Shown: positions 32,354 to 43,798 of the stretch, one piece after another
How the letters are laid out: every line of letters begins with the position of its first letter
How positions within the stretch are numbered: the first letter of the stretch is position 1
Assembly (NCBI GenBank): GCA_026119855.1
Contig: JAOWBW010000482.1
Coordinates: forward strand, 744,001-808,000
DNA from: Campanula takesimana
Lineage: Eukaryota; Streptophyta; Magnoliopsida; Asterales; Campanulaceae
DNA length: 64,000 nucleotides
Direction of reading: 5' to 3'
The notes under the pieces: generated by a model
The model's input: the letters and a program-made list of their open reading frames with translations, nothing else
Told to the model about the DNA's origin: nothing
Database searches by the model: none
Position numbers and translations under genes: made by a program

Positions 32354-33467
32354 CATCTAATTAACCATGCCAATGAATAACTTATATCTGAGTCGCATCA
32401 ATCAATTTCGTGCTCTAAGGTTCATCTCATTTTTCCTCAAAAAAAATTGTCTATCGTACTTTCTCCATCTCTAAATGAATCAATTTATTACATATATATT
32501 GGGAGAGAGAGATCCCTAAATAAATGTGAACTATTGTGTTGAAATTACTAAATTTACATTCTCCATGTTCAATTATCATGATCTAATTTAACTTGTGGTC
32601 ATGTCATTAGTAACATTAATTAAGGGCATTTATGTAAATATGCAAATAAAAGTAATTAAAACTCATTTTTCTTAAAATTGTCAAACCTAAAAATGGAGAT
32701 CACATATGGTTTTAAAGAAAAAAGTATATTTGACAAGTCAAAAATATTATGCATTTTTTTAATTAATATAAATTGCACTCTAACTTATCTTTTCTATACT
32801 AGTGATCGATATCCTATAAAACATTTCCTTTAAGATGTGAATTTTATTAGAGCTCTTATTATTTAGAGCATCTTTAAAATGTCAATCTCACAAAAAGCCC
32901 GTTTTTTTTAGCTTAAAAAAAGGGGCTTCAACATGCCAGAGTTAGTGTTAAAAAGTGCCAGTGTAAAAAGTGTCAGTGTCAGAGTAAATAATTGAAAGCG
33001 TTAAAGAATGACGTGTGCCATTGTCAGTGTTAGTGTAAAAAAGTGTTAGTGTCAGTGCATGTATTATTACGTGTCAGTGTAAAATGTGTCAGAATGTTAG
33101 TGTAAAAAACTGTCAGTGTAAACAATCAGTGTGTGTTTAAGTGACAGAGCAAAAAAAAAAATGGTTTTTCCTTAAGTTTAAAAAAATGCATTTATTATAA
33201 AACCAACTCTTTTAAATAATCTCAAAAGAAAAGAAAATAAAATAAAAATATGCCTAACGTTCATACTATTTCAAAATAACATTAGAGGCAAGAGACTTCC
33301 AACTCAATTTTTGTATGGGTTTTCTTTGAGGGGAAATTGTGTCCTAATCCTTGGGTAGTAACGAATTTACGTTTTAGGATATATTTTTAGTTTACGTCCT
33401 AATTCCATAAAATATTTTATTTAATCATATAATCCCTAGGCGCTTTAAAAAACAATAAATAAACCCA
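32354..33467. other. Inter-element DNA with GTGTCAGTGTAAAA repeats
   Basis: AT-rich DNA between hAT2 and Tat2. From about 32940 to 33150 the words AGTGTCAGTG, AGTGTTAGTG and GTGTAAAAA recur irregularly. No ORF or terminal repeats. A fragment near 32460 (TCTCCATCTCTAAATGAATC) looks like a MITE end. Confidence 0.5.
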
Positions 33468-33472
33468 CCACC

Positions 33473-34681
33473 TGTAGATACCCGGGAAAACCACAACTTG
33501 GCTAGAGCGGTGGATTATCCTAGGATGTCTATTTGATTTTATTTTGTAGAGTCGCCACCTATGTTATTGAGAGAACATAAGAAAAACCTAATAATTAGCC
33601 TACGTTTTGATACGAAAACAGAGATTCTTGTTAAGAGGTTCGGGGATTAGGTGACGGAGTGGGAAGTACTTAAACACCCACTCCGCCCCGCTTACGCGGG
33701 TCTTGCTACTATTGGTGTTCTAATGCTAAATGTCCTTATTTTAATGTGAGAAAAAGTGCTAACAATTATGATGTAAAGAAAAGGGGAATTACAAAAGGAA
33801 ATCAAAGAGGATTGTTTTATTTATTAATTTATGCTAAAGATTACATATCAAACAATTACATTAAGAAATGAATGGTAAATTAAAATGGAGTTTAGAATGT
33901 TGGAATGTAACCTTGACCAAAGCGGCCTTTTTGTTGTATTCCTTTTTATGGAGATTGCATACACATTAGAAGAGATGAAAGATGAAGAAAATAAATAAAG
34001 AGTTTTGATAAAGAGAAGTAAAAGAGTTTAGAAGGAGAAAGTGGGAGTTGTAGCTTGTGCTTGAATGGGGGAAGAACCAATTTATCTATAGTAACTACTC
34101 TTTGAAAATGGACTTTTGAGTTTTAGAGAGTTTTTGAGTCAAAAATCCTTCCTCCCTTTACATGGTGGAATGAAGAGGTATTTATAGGTGTAAGGAGAGT
34201 GTTTGTGGTCACAAAGATGGCCTCTCCCCGGATCAAGCCAAGGCATAATTGCCTTAGGGGTTACAAATCAGAAAAGGAGGGAAATTTGGCAAAATCTGAG
34301 ATTCTGGAGGTGGGATGTGGGCACATCCCACACCCTATGGGAAGCGCACTCCTCCCACAAAGGAGGGCAAAGGCGCGCACGTCCCACCTTCAGAAAATTC
34401 ATATTTTAGCTCAAAAGTTGGTTCCGTTATGCAGTTAAGCCCCGAAACTAACGAAATCAGTCAGAAACTTAATGAACACCACGAAAGTCAACAAAAACAA
34501 AGTAAACAAAGACTCAAGGTTGACTTTGTCACTTATTCAAGTCCAAGACTAACGGAGTAAGTCAAGAACTTAACAAAAAGTAACGAAAGTTAACGAAAAG
34601 TAACAAAACTTAACGAAAAAGAGGAAGACAAAGAATGTGTATGCAATCGGGACATGAGAGGTCTAAGGCGGGGTGTATACA
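33473..34681 (-). repeat. Tat2 3' LTR (left)
   Basis: 1209 bp; its mate is 41816-43036. Differences include a short insertion in the mate near 42265 and scattered substitutions. A GC-rich cluster with TCCCAC and GGCGCGCACG words lies near 34315-34390. Confidence 0.92.
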
Positions 34682-34698
34682 TAGCCCCTCGGCGACAT
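34682..34698 (-). promoter_or_regulatory. Tat2 polypurine tract region
   Basis: The sense strand reads GTCGCCGAGGGGCTA immediately before the 3' LTR, sharing GCCGAGGGGCT with Tat1. This is the likely plus-strand primer. Confidence 0.6.
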
Positions 34699-34799
34699 GG
34701 ATTGCAAAGCAAAACGCGTCGACGAAAGAACAAAACATCTGCCGAGGAAATCAACAAGGGAAAATAAAGACTAAATAAAAAAGCAGGAGTTATTGAAAT

Positions 34800-35611
34800 T
34801 AGGGGTGTTCACGGTCCGGTCCGGTCCGGTTTTTGTTAAAATTTTACAAAACCGGAACCAGACCAATTATACGGTTCTGTAAAAATTTAGAACCAGAACA
34901 AGAGCAATAAATTACAAAATCGATGTCATTGGTCTAGTCCTATTGGTTCGGTTCCGGTCCGGTTCTCCGGTTCTACTTGTATACAATTTTTCCCCTCAAG
35001 AAATACATCTATACACATCAAAACCTAAAATAATTAAACATTGGTCCCAAACTCTCAACAAGGCAATGTAAACTGCATGGAGTTTTACACGTATTCAATA
35101 CAAAGTTATGGATCTTTCACTTCAAAGATAGAAGAATTAAGACAAAAAAACTTAATGGGGAAAAATAGTTGATACAACAACTTTAGAATTTTCGTGGTGA
35201 GGCTGAGATGTCTGGTGTCGAAGTCACGGCGGTGAAGGGGATACAGATGGAGCCATGGTGATCGAGCGGGCTGATTCTTTAAGATAGAACAAAGTTGAGA
35301 GAGAGAGATAGGGTTAGCGGATTTTGGGAAATTTCTCAGTAGTCCGTACTCCATAATCAGTAATCCGTAGGACTATGTAAGTATTAGTAATACTGTAATA
35401 ATATAATATTTATATATGTTATGGTTATGATTGGTCCGGTCCGGTCCAGAACCGTAAAAATATTTATCAAAACCAGAACCGAACCAATAAACCGGTTTTA
35501 TGGAAATTTGGAACCAGAACCAGACCAACACTATTAATCCGGTCCGGTTTTCATTGGTCCGGTCTGGTTCTATTGGTCTGGTCCGGTTCTGATTTTTTCT
35601 GCACAGCCCCA
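34800..35611. mobile_element. hAT MITE with GGTCCGGT arrays, in Tat2
   Basis: The ends TAGGGGTGTTCA and (reverse complement) TGGGGCTGTGCA are imperfect inverted repeats, flanked by the 8-bp TSD ATTGAAAT (34792-34799, 35612-35619). Both subterminal regions are rich in GGTCCGGT and GGTTCCGG. The interior is AT-rich without a transposase. The ends differ from the TAGGGATGG families in this window, so this is a separate hAT family with the same style of subterminal repeat. Confidence 0.85.
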
Positions 35612-35685
35612 ATTGAAATTGCAAGGGATAGGAATGCGCTCCCTGTGTGAGCGACTTTTGCTGATAGAAGGGGTGCTGTGGCATG

Positions 35686-36192
35686 AAATCGGCCCACCGT
35701 GGTCAATATTTAAAGTCCATATAAGGGACTAGAGGGACTCGAGAGTCTGCCTGCTGATGCGGTGATAGAAATCGGCCCACCGTGGCCAATATTTAAAGTC
35801 CGTATAAGGGACTAGAGGGACTCGAGAGTCTGCCTGCTGATGCGGTGATAGAAATCGGCCCACCGTGGCCAATATTTAAAGTCCGTATAAGGGACTAGAG
35901 GGACTCGAGAGTCTGCCTGCTGATGCAGTGATAGAAATCGGCCCACCGTGGCCAATATTTAGAGTCCGTATAGGGGACTGGAGGGACTCGAGAGTCTACC
36001 TTCTGATGCGGTGATAGAAATCGGCCCACCATGGCCAATATTTAGAGTCCGTATAGGGTACTGGAGGGACTCAAGAGTTTGCCTGCTGGTAAAAAGAGTG
36101 CGGTGATAGAAATCGGTCCACCGTGGCCAATATTTAGAGTCCGTATAAGGGACTGTAGGGACTCGAGAGTCTGCCTGCTGATAGGAGTAGAC
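35686..36192 (-). repeat. 83-bp tandem array, 6 units
   Basis: Units start at 35686, 35769, 35852, 35935, 36018 and 36110 (period 83, then 92 owing to a 9-bp insertion). Each contains AATCGG(C/T)CCACC, GGCCAATATTTA and GACTCGAGAGTCTGCCTGCT. It occupies the same 3' position in Tat2 as the 71-bp array in Tat1, but the unit is unrelated. Confidence 0.93.
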
Positions 36193-36488
36193 TTTGCTGA
36201 TGAGGTGGTGATTTTAGTGGTTCACCGCGGAGCTGTGTGCTTGTACCTGTTATGCGCATGCTTTACAGATATACGTGCTTGTGTGAGATGTGAAATAGAA
36301 ATTGTGATTGTGGTGTGATGTGATTTGTAGAAAGCGTAGATGATGTTCATACCTTCACTTACCATGGCCGCTTGATTCGGGATGAATTTCTGATGCCGTG
36401 GCTTTGATGAAGGATGTTGACGCTTTTGATGAAGATGAGTTGCTTGTACTTTGATGGAGTATCGGTGAGATAACTTTCTGGATGATGG

Positions 36489-36548
36489 GTTGGTCGTGCC
36501 AAAAGGCTGCCTACGTATCCCTTGAAGAGAATCAGACCAGCGTAGTTC
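36489..36548 (-). other. CTACG hairpin motif, second copy in Tat2
   Basis: The sense strand begins GAACTACGCTGGTCTGATTC and ends GGGATACGTAGGCAGCC. The outer CTACG/CGTAG pairing is kept. The inner stem (TCTCT against AGGGA, one mismatch) differs in sequence from the other copies. Confidence 0.55.
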
Positions 36549-36779
36549 AAGGATGATGGAGAATGCTGGGGAAGAAGCTAGGAGCAAAGCAAAATGAAGC
36601 ACATACTTTTACGCAAGTAAGAAAAAGAAAAGAAAAAAGAAAGAAAAAAAAAATCTTTTTGTCGTTTTTTTTTTATAGTTCGTGGGTGAACCATTTTAAC
36701 CATTGTGTGTTTGTAAAGCCAACCCAAGATCAAGTCATGTTAAGTCGAAGTCCGGATTGCCTCGCTTGAATTCTGTTGT

Positions 36780-38460
36780 CACTGCCCAACGAAGATTGAT
36801 GTTTAGCCCCAAGAGATTTGTCGATTATGGGGCTTCAAAGACTTTCGATGCCGAGATAAGGGGTTGCTGATTCTAAAGCCCCTAGGATGCCTTTGATGCC
36901 AAACTTTGAGTGGCTGGCATAGCCCTAAGATAAATCAGATCTTGACCCATTCAAATGAATCGCCTTTTGTTGTTGACGTGAGCAATCCCCAAGAGAATAT
37001 TATTGATACCAAGCTTTGAGAGATTGCTAAGCCCCAAATGTCATGTACTTGTTGTTTGCGAGCTTCAATCTGGCGGGTTGTGAAGACCTGTTGATGTAAA
37101 GCCCCAAATTATCTTGGAATCGGTTCGGCAATAAGAGCGGATGCACCGTCGGGTAGGATTCTTGATAGAGATCTCCTTCTTACTCTTACTGGGGAGATGA
37201 GTGGCCTCAAATGGAGGAAAGCTTATGTTAAAAGATGCAATAATGTCTCATGGTGTCGTCGAGGTCGCGGATAATAAGGTCTTGGTGTGATAAGGTCCCA
37301 AATGGGTATGCTTGCTTGAGTTTTCTTGAGTTGAACTAAAGACGGATCTTCGGATGCAACTAGCGCTTGAAGCTCAAAAGCAGCACTTTTGCTTTTGATC
37401 TTGGAGAAGGGGGTGCTGAATTGCAGAAACATTGGGATTGGCCAAGGCATTTCCCGCTATAACCCTGTTTTGATAGAGTTTAGCATATTGAATCTTTTTC
37501 CTTTTCTCTAAGACTTCCTTCATAATCTCGTTGTAAGTCTTAACATAAGAATCATCAAATTCATTCATAACATCGGGGCCTTCCTTTCAAACCAAAAGAC
37601 CTTTTAACGTGAAGTACTAGGAGACCCTTTAAGCTTAGACCATTCCCCACATTGCATTGCTCGAGTACCATTGCCCAAAAGATTGTCAATTGCGAAGCCC
37701 TAATATTGCCCTTTGCTTGGATTACTGTAATGCCGTAACCCAAAGATTGCGAAGCCCCTTGAGACCTTCGGTGTCAAACTAATTGAGGAAGCTTACAATG
37801 TTGCATATGACTTTGCTAGAGCCACCGTTGGGAGGTGACGTGAATTGCTTCTTGCTGAGGGAGCCTTTCAAAATTGATTGTAGCCCCTAGGGTGCCACCA
37901 TTGATTGCAAGTAGAACGAGAAGGCTTTTCATCATTCCTTTTGAGAGAATTTGAGGATAGTCTCACACATCTTTCTTGAACATAGCCCCTAAGGCTCTTT
38001 AATTGTCAAACGAAGCCAAAAGAAGCTCTCGTTCTTGAGTCACATAGCCCCTAGGGCGCCATCATTTGTCAAGAAAAGCAAGAGACTCGTCCTCATGCGA
38101 GGGAACAAACATAAGAGGACATGGCAAGAGCTACTCCATTCTTGAGAAGCTTTTTGACATACTGTAGGAGCACATACTTGAAGAAGCTTGAAAACTGAAT
38201 TGCATGTTGTTGCTATTCGCTGCCCAAACCAATTGACTCATTGGGGACTATTTGTGTAACCTTGTACCCCATATCAATCATGAGCTCATTCTTGGACGGG
38301 CCTTCTTTCACATGAGCCCAAAAATGCACATTGCAAGAACAATCTCTCTTATGCCAATAATCCCAAAATGACCTTTGATTATGCCATATCTCGTCGAGAC
38401 TTTTGTAATTCCGAAGTTGACTCGGTGGTGAATTGACTTGCTGAGGAGATTCAATGTAGA
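36780..38460 (-). other. Tat2 3' non-coding region, degenerate AGCCCC repeats
   Basis: AGCCCCTAGGG, AGCCCCAA and similar words recur irregularly with GATTG and GCC(A/T)AA between them. No domain is recognised in the short ORFs. The style matches 15010-15180 of Tat1. Confidence 0.5.
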
Positions 38461-38551
38461 ACTTGTCTTCTTTAGAGTCTGGAGATCTCCATTTCTCTTT
38501 CCCTTCTCTCTCTCACTCTCTCATTTTTTTTATGACGCACCCTGTTTTTTG

Positions 38552-38588
38552 CCTAGACCGCCCTTTCGGGTTTTTCAATCTATCGGGC
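38552..38588 (-). other. Hairpin motif with GNRA-type loop (Tat2)
   Basis: The core CCCGAAAGGG is identical to that of Tat1. The outer pairs are TAGA with TCTA instead of TAGG with CCTA. A GGGTGCGTCAT tail follows on the sense strand, as in Tat1. Confidence 0.6.
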
Positions 38589-39035
38589 ATCTCTTTTGCG
38601 TCTTCATTTTCTTTTGACTCAATTAATGAGGAAGTGTGCATTGATTCTAGCTGAGGATGAGAGGCATGTGATTTTGCGGTGGAGACCTTTTGTCACTAAT
38701 GATGAGTGACATTGACTTGACTAGGGCAGTAGCCCCTAGTATTGACTTCATGTATTTATATGTTTTTTGAATGACTCACGAAGGCAAGTAAGTCATTAAG
38801 AGAGAAGAGAAGGAAAGCCCCAATTTGATTGCAAGAAACTGAGAGTATTGCTGAAAGATAAGGAGCCCCTAGACTCGACAAGGAACATGAAATGAATTTA
38901 AATCTAGGAAAGTTGTTCAATCTTGAGGTGATTAATTCATTGGCAAATGACTCGTACAAAGATGTCTTGATAAGTTCGAGATGAAGGCCAATCACCATAA
39001 CGCACTAGGGTTAAACATATCTTCTTTCTTGCATG

Positions 39036-39096
39036 AGACCGGACCCGTAGGTTGCCTACGTTCCTCCAGTGTAGAGGCTCAGGTCACCGTAGTTCT
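39036..39096 (-). other. CTACG hairpin motif, first copy in Tat2
   Basis: The sense strand begins GAACTACGGTGACCTGAGCC, continues with inner stem CCTC against GAGG, and then AACGTAGGCAACC. It lies about 490 bp upstream (sense) of the GNRA motif; the Tat1 pair is spaced about 550 bp. Confidence 0.6.
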
Positions 39097-39560
39097 TGTG
39101 AATACTCCATTCTTCGTGATGGTTGCTTCATCCTTCGTTGGTGGATGATGATGTTGATCTTGTACTTCTTTGATTGAGGGAGATTTTTTTTTTTTTTGTG
39201 CTCTAACTTTTGCCTCGGTTGTTTTCAAGAGTACAACCTAGCGACTTTTTTTTTTAATCCCCCTTTGAAAACTTTGCTTGATTTTTCTCCATGCTTGATG
39301 TCTTGGATTCGTCGTTGATGTTGTTGTTGATGTCGTTGCCTTCGTCACGATGTTTATCCCCTAGGCGTTCAAGTGATGGCCTTCGTTCTAAAACTTGCTT
39401 AGACATCTTTTCATCATTTTGCCAAGAATTAGATTGAACAACTTGGAAGAGTGTATGAGGACAAGAACGACTTTTTATTTGATAAGACCGACTCAAACTT
39501 TGACACTAATGAGAAAGAAGAAAACTTAATGCACACTTAAGAGGACTTTGACTATTTTTT

Positions 39561-40628
39561 TTAATTCCTATTACTAGGTAGAAAAAGAGAAACGGAGATT
39601 GTTGTCGTCGTTGTTGTAGTTCTCCCCATCATCGTAGTCCTCAAAACCATTGTAACCTTCCATGTCGTTGCTTGAACTGTCCCCCTTTCGGTGTCAGAGC
39701 TTGTCTCATAGGAGGACTCGGCCACTTCTCGAAGCAAGTTGTCAACTCTAATTCCCGCATCATACATGCTTGCAAAATCCGGATAAAAGGCCCCACTAAG
39801 ATGAGTTCGGTGGTCCAAAGTCAAACATTTCAAGAAGATGTCCATTTGTTCCTTCATTGAGGGCCTATCCACAATCTCGGCTAACTTGTCATTCCAACGG
39901 CGAGAAAAGTCCCCAAATGATTCATTGCCCTCTTGCATGGTGTTCTCCAATTCTTTCTTCGTGGGACGGTACATGAAATTGCCTTGGTATTGCTTCTTGA
40001 AGGCAAACATAGCGGCATCCCAATTGAGGCAGGTGGAAATCGGGAGACCCATATACCAATCTTTTGCGACCCCATCGAGAGTAAGTGGGAAGCACTGTGC
40101 CATTATTTGAGGAGATACTTTCTTTGGTAGCATGACCCAAATGTAGGAGTCAACATGAGCATCGGGACAAGAGTTGCCATTGAACTTTCCAATATCGGGC
40201 ATTTTGATTTTTTCGGGAAGGGCCACCATTGTGTTCATGAGAAGAGAAGCTTGATGAAGATCGGTGCTCGGGCCCTTGTGCAAATTTAGCCCACTAAGCT
40301 TTTGATCAATGTAGGACATGATAGTGTTGACAAAACCGGTGTCTATGGTTAGGACCTCTTTCCTTTCATTTGTGAGCCCCTTCAATTGGTTCTCGAGCTT
40401 AGCAACTTCTTTCTTATGGGCCATTTCCGCATACTCGTAACGGGATCGCCATAAATCATCCTTGCGGCGGACATCCTTGGCTAGTGCATCAATTTTCCCT
40501 TTCAATGCTTTCACTATGTTGAATAACCCTTCGTTGGACACAGAAATATTCCCACCATTGTTGTTGTTGCCGTTGGAATCCATTAGACTTATTGAGAGAA
40601 CACGGTTGATCTTAGGTTGGCCCCACAA
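39561..40628 (-). CDS. Gag of Tat2 (retrotransposon gag)
   Basis: 355 residues, structural polyprotein that would form the virus-like particle in the cytoplasm. The likely start is Met16 (MDSNGNNNNGG), because the residues before it continue into non-coding-like sequence. A Lys/Glu-rich, probably coiled segment lies near residues 50-95. The capsid-like region follows, with MPDIGKFNGNSCPDAHVDSY, then AQCFPLTLDGVAKDWYMGLP, FAFKKQYQGNFMYRPTKKEL and GNESFGDFSRRWNDKLAEI, all usual for plant Gypsy Gag of the Tat/Athila branch. The C terminus ends early in Thr-rich sequence (TTTTTT) with no zinc knuckle or protease. Either the ORF is truncated, or the element encodes only this capsid. Confidence 0.85.
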   Translation of the reverse strand: MWGQPKINRVLSISLMDSNGNNNNGGNISVSNEGLFNIVKALKGKIDALAKDVRRKDDLWRSRYEYAEMAHKKEVAKLENQLKGLTNERKEVLTIDTGFVNTIMSYIDQKLSGLNLHKGPSTDLHQASLLMNTMVALPEKIKMPDIGKFNGNSCPDAHVDSYIWVMLPKKVSPQIMAQCFPLTLDGVAKDWYMGLPISTCLNWDAAMFAFKKQYQGNFMYRPTKKELENTMQEGNESFGDFSRRWNDKLAEIVDRPSMKEQMDIFLKCLTLDHRTHLSGAFYPDFASMYDAGIRVDNLLREVAESSYETSSDTERGTVQATTWKVTMVLRTTMMGRTTTTTTTISVSLFLPSNRN

Positions 40629-41454
40629 ATACCTTTTTGAGTAAAGTAAATTAACTCACGAACAAGAGAAAAGACTCAACCATATAAGGAAAAAATGACT
40701 CTTTTATTTATTTACAAAGGTCGGAAGGACGTAGTCCTTTTTGGGGTTTCTAGAAAAATAGTGGAATCGTCACACTAGTATATAGACCTTCTCGCGGTCC
40801 CATATACTCATCGGATTCCACCACGCTTGTGATTCCTACACGTGTCGGGATTAAACTAAATTAATGTCATAAAGTATACATGCGGGGACGGAGTTTTATT
40901 TCGTCCATAATAACCACTTGAGGACAGAGTTTTATTTCGTCCATAACCACTTGTTTCTTTTGGAAACGGCATGTATGATTTGATGACATTAGTTTAGGAA
41001 AATCTCGACACACGAAAACCGACTTGGTCACGGAGTGTTAGAACCTAGACTAAGAATGTGTTGGCTTGTGCTCGGTTAAAGAGAGGCTTAAAGGTCACCC
41101 CTGGCATGTAGTCGTGAACTACGCCACGGGTTGAGGTTTACCGTTTCGAGAGAGTCAAGGTCGGGTGAAGCTTGAAACTCTCTAGGACGGGCCTCGACGG
41201 GTTTGGGGTTATGAACTTGTGCGACTCGATTGTGAGCAATTCATAAGAGTATGTGCATGTAGTGTGAGGTCAAGCCAAGTGACAATTTTTTTTTCAAAAG
41301 AAAAGAAAAAACAAATAAGCACATATTTACAACTTTCGAATCACCCGTGTGACCGATAAAATAAACAGAAAATAAAAAGCAGTTTTGTGCAGGCCCGGTG
41401 CCCACACACTGTAACTATGTCCATTATGTTCACTGTTTCTGTTCTGGAAAATGG

Positions 41455-41730
41455 CCCAGAAGCGCGCGCATTGGGTTGCCTCTGCGGAAGGCGCGCGCGT
41501 TAGGAAAAGGCGGGCAGAGGTGCCCGCTTTTGGGTGAAAACCTGCAAATCAGTGCGTTCAAGGGATTGCCTTGACCCTAAATGAAAACTTTTTCCCTTGC
41601 AGCAATTGTTAGCACAGAAACATGGAATGGAAGGACAAGAAGGAAGGCGAGCGATTCTGGTAATAGGGGTCGGACGTGCGCGCTTTAGGCCAAGGAAGCC
41701 AGAGGCGCGCGCTTCCAACCCTTTTTACCA
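41455..41730 (-). other. Tat2 leader with GCGCGC clusters
   Basis: The 5' leader close to the primer site contains GGCGCGCGC, AGCGCGCGCA and similar words at about 41461, 41490, 41676 and 41704, in otherwise AT-balanced sequence. There is no protein. Confidence 0.5.
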
Positions 41731-41795
41731 GAATGCCCAGAAAACAGAATAAAAAAAACACCAAAAGCAGAAACGCAAGTTTAACCCTCTAAATT

Positions 41796-41814
41796 ATCCC
41801 CAGCAGAGTCGCCA
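41796..41814 (-). promoter_or_regulatory. Tat2 primer binding site, tRNA-Arg-like
   Basis: The sense strand after the LTR reads TGGCGACTCTGCTGGGGA. It matches, from memory, the primer site of Ogre/Tat elements and parallels Tat1. The tRNA identity was not verified. Confidence 0.7.
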
Positions 41815-41815
41815 C

Positions 41816-43036
41816 TGTAGATACCCCAGGAAAACCACAACTTAGCTAGAGCGGTGGATTATCCTAGGATTTCTATTTGATTTTATTTTGTAGAGTCGCC
41901 ACCTATGTTATTGAGGGAACATAAAAAAAACCTAATAATTAGCCTACGTTTTGATATGAAAACAGAGATTCTTGTTAAGAGGTTCGGGGGTTAGGTGACG
42001 GAGTGAGAAGTACTTAAACACCCACTCCGCCCCGCTTACGCGGGTCTTGCTACTATTGGTGTTCTAATGCTAAATGTCCTTGTTTTAATGTGAGAAAAAG
42101 TGCTAACAATTATAATGTAAAGAAAATGGGAATTACAAAAGGAAATTAGAGAGGATTGTTTTATTTATTAATTTATGCTAAAGATTACATATCAAACAAT
42201 TACATTAAGAAATGAATGGTAAATTAAATGGAGTTTAGAATGTTGGAATGTAACCTTGACCAAACTTCAATAGTGAAGCGGCTTTTTTGTTGTATTCCTT
42301 TTTATGAAGATTGCGTACATATTAGAAGAGATGAAAGATGAAGAAAACAAATAAAGAGTTTTGATAAAGAGAAGTAAAAGAGTTTAGAAGGAGAAAGTGG
42401 GAGTTGTACCTTGTGCTTGAATGGGGAAGAACCAATTTATCTATAGTAACCACTCTTTGAAAATGGACTTTTGAGTTTTAGAGAGTTTTTGAGTCAAGAA
42501 TCCTTCCCCCCTTTCTATGGTGGATGAAGAGGTATTTATAGGTGTAAGGAGAGTGTTTGTGGTCACAAAGATGGCCTCTCCCCGGATCAAGCCAATGCAT
42601 AATGGCCTTGGGGGTTACAAATCAGAAAATGAGGGAAATTTGACAAAATCTGAGATTCTGCAGGTGGGATGCGTGCACATCCCACCCCCCTATGGGAAGC
42701 ACACGCCTCCCACAAAGGAGGGCAAAGGCGCGCACGTCCCACCTTCAGAAAATCCATATTTTAGCCCAAAAGTTGGTCCCGTTATGCAGTTAAGCCCTGA
42801 AACTAACGAAATCAGTCAGAAACTTAACGAACACCACGAAAGTCAACAAAAACAAACTAAAAAAAGACTCAAGGTTGACTTTGTCACTTAGTAAAGTCCA
42901 AGACTAACAGAGTAAGTCAAGAACTTAATGTAAAGTAACGAAAATTAACGAAAAGTAACAAAACTTAACGAAAAAGAGGAAGACAGAGAATGTGTATGCA
43001 ATCGGGACATGAGAGGTCCAAGGCAGGGTGTCTACA
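41816..43036 (-). repeat. Tat2 5' LTR (right)
   Basis: 1221-bp mate of 33473-34681, followed by TSD CCACC at 43037-43041. Includes the same TCCCAC and GGCGCGCACG cluster near 42660-42745. Confidence 0.92.
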
Positions 43037-43121
43037 CCACCCTTCCCAACCCCTGCCAGATATCACCCACACAAGACCGACGCGCTCTCTCTCTACCCTC
43101 TCCACCACCTCTGGTCGTCTC

Positions 43122-43677
43122 TGTTAGAATACATATCCCGTCCCGTCCTTTAGGGATATTATTCTCTGTATCTTTTTGTATCATTTATCTTTTATTAAGA
43201 GATTGACTTAGATTGGTATAGTGATAGTCTTACCTTAGATAGTTTGTATTTCTTAGGACTCAAGCATAGAATAGGACTCGTATATATTAGGGATGGCCAA
43301 ATGGAACCGGAAAACCGGATCGGAAAAGCTTGGAACCGGAGCAAACCAGGGAGTAAACCGGAACCGGAGTAATCGGAACCGCCATTCATCCGGGCCGGTT
43401 ACGGTTCACATAAATGGCAAACCGGACCGGAACTGGACCGAAAATCCCTTGTTTTTCAATAATTTTAAAGGGGGGACCGGAACCGTACCGGAACCGGAAC
43501 CTAACCGGAACCGGATTGTGCCAACCGAAACCATAACCGGGGTAAGCACGGGCCGGTTCAGGGTCATATATATGCCTAACCGGAACCGGCGGTTCCGAAC
43601 CGGAACCGGGCCCGGAACCGGTTTTGGCCATCCATAGTATATATACAAGAAGGAATAAAATTCACGGGAAATAATTC
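43122..43677 (+). repeat. Putative Copia2 5' LTR, carrying a hAT MITE
   Basis: Starts TGTTAGAATAC. A decayed primer site (GATGGTAACACGAGACTAGG, compared with TGGTATCAGAGCC) begins near 43681. Without the 349-bp MITE and its TSD, the LTR is about 200 bp. No mate is available to check the borders. Confidence 0.5.
43288..43636. mobile_element. hAT MITE, same family as 8720-9034
   Basis: TAGGGATGGCCAAA at the left and TTTGGCCATCCATA at the right (one base changed), with the 8-bp TSD GTATATAT (43280-43287, 43637-43644). Internal sequence, including the AAGGGATTTT core region and the CCGGTT arrays, matches the 8720 copy in reverse orientation. Confidence 0.9.
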
Positions 43678-43798
43678 TTTGATGGTAACACGAGACTAGG
43701 TTTTGGTCCACTCTTCCGTTGCCGCCTAGCAAACTCGTTGATTTCTTTTCTTTGTTCTTTCTTCTCTCCCTTTCTGTCTTCCTCGGTTCACAAATACC

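Larger units (their letters stand above)
33473..43036 (-). mobile_element. Tat2: Tat/Ogre-like LTR element with gag only
   Basis: LTRs 33473-34681 and 41816-43036 begin TGTAGATACCC and end GGGTGT(A/C)TACA. Both flanks carry TSD CCACC (33468-33472, 43037-43041). The sense strand is minus: the primer site is at 41796-41814 and the purine tract beside the left LTR. A clear Gag is encoded at 39561-40628. No protease, RT or integrase was found in the remaining roughly 5 kb, which instead holds hairpin motifs, degenerate TAGCCCC repeats, an 83-bp array and a hAT MITE. Likely non-autonomous. Confidence 0.88.
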
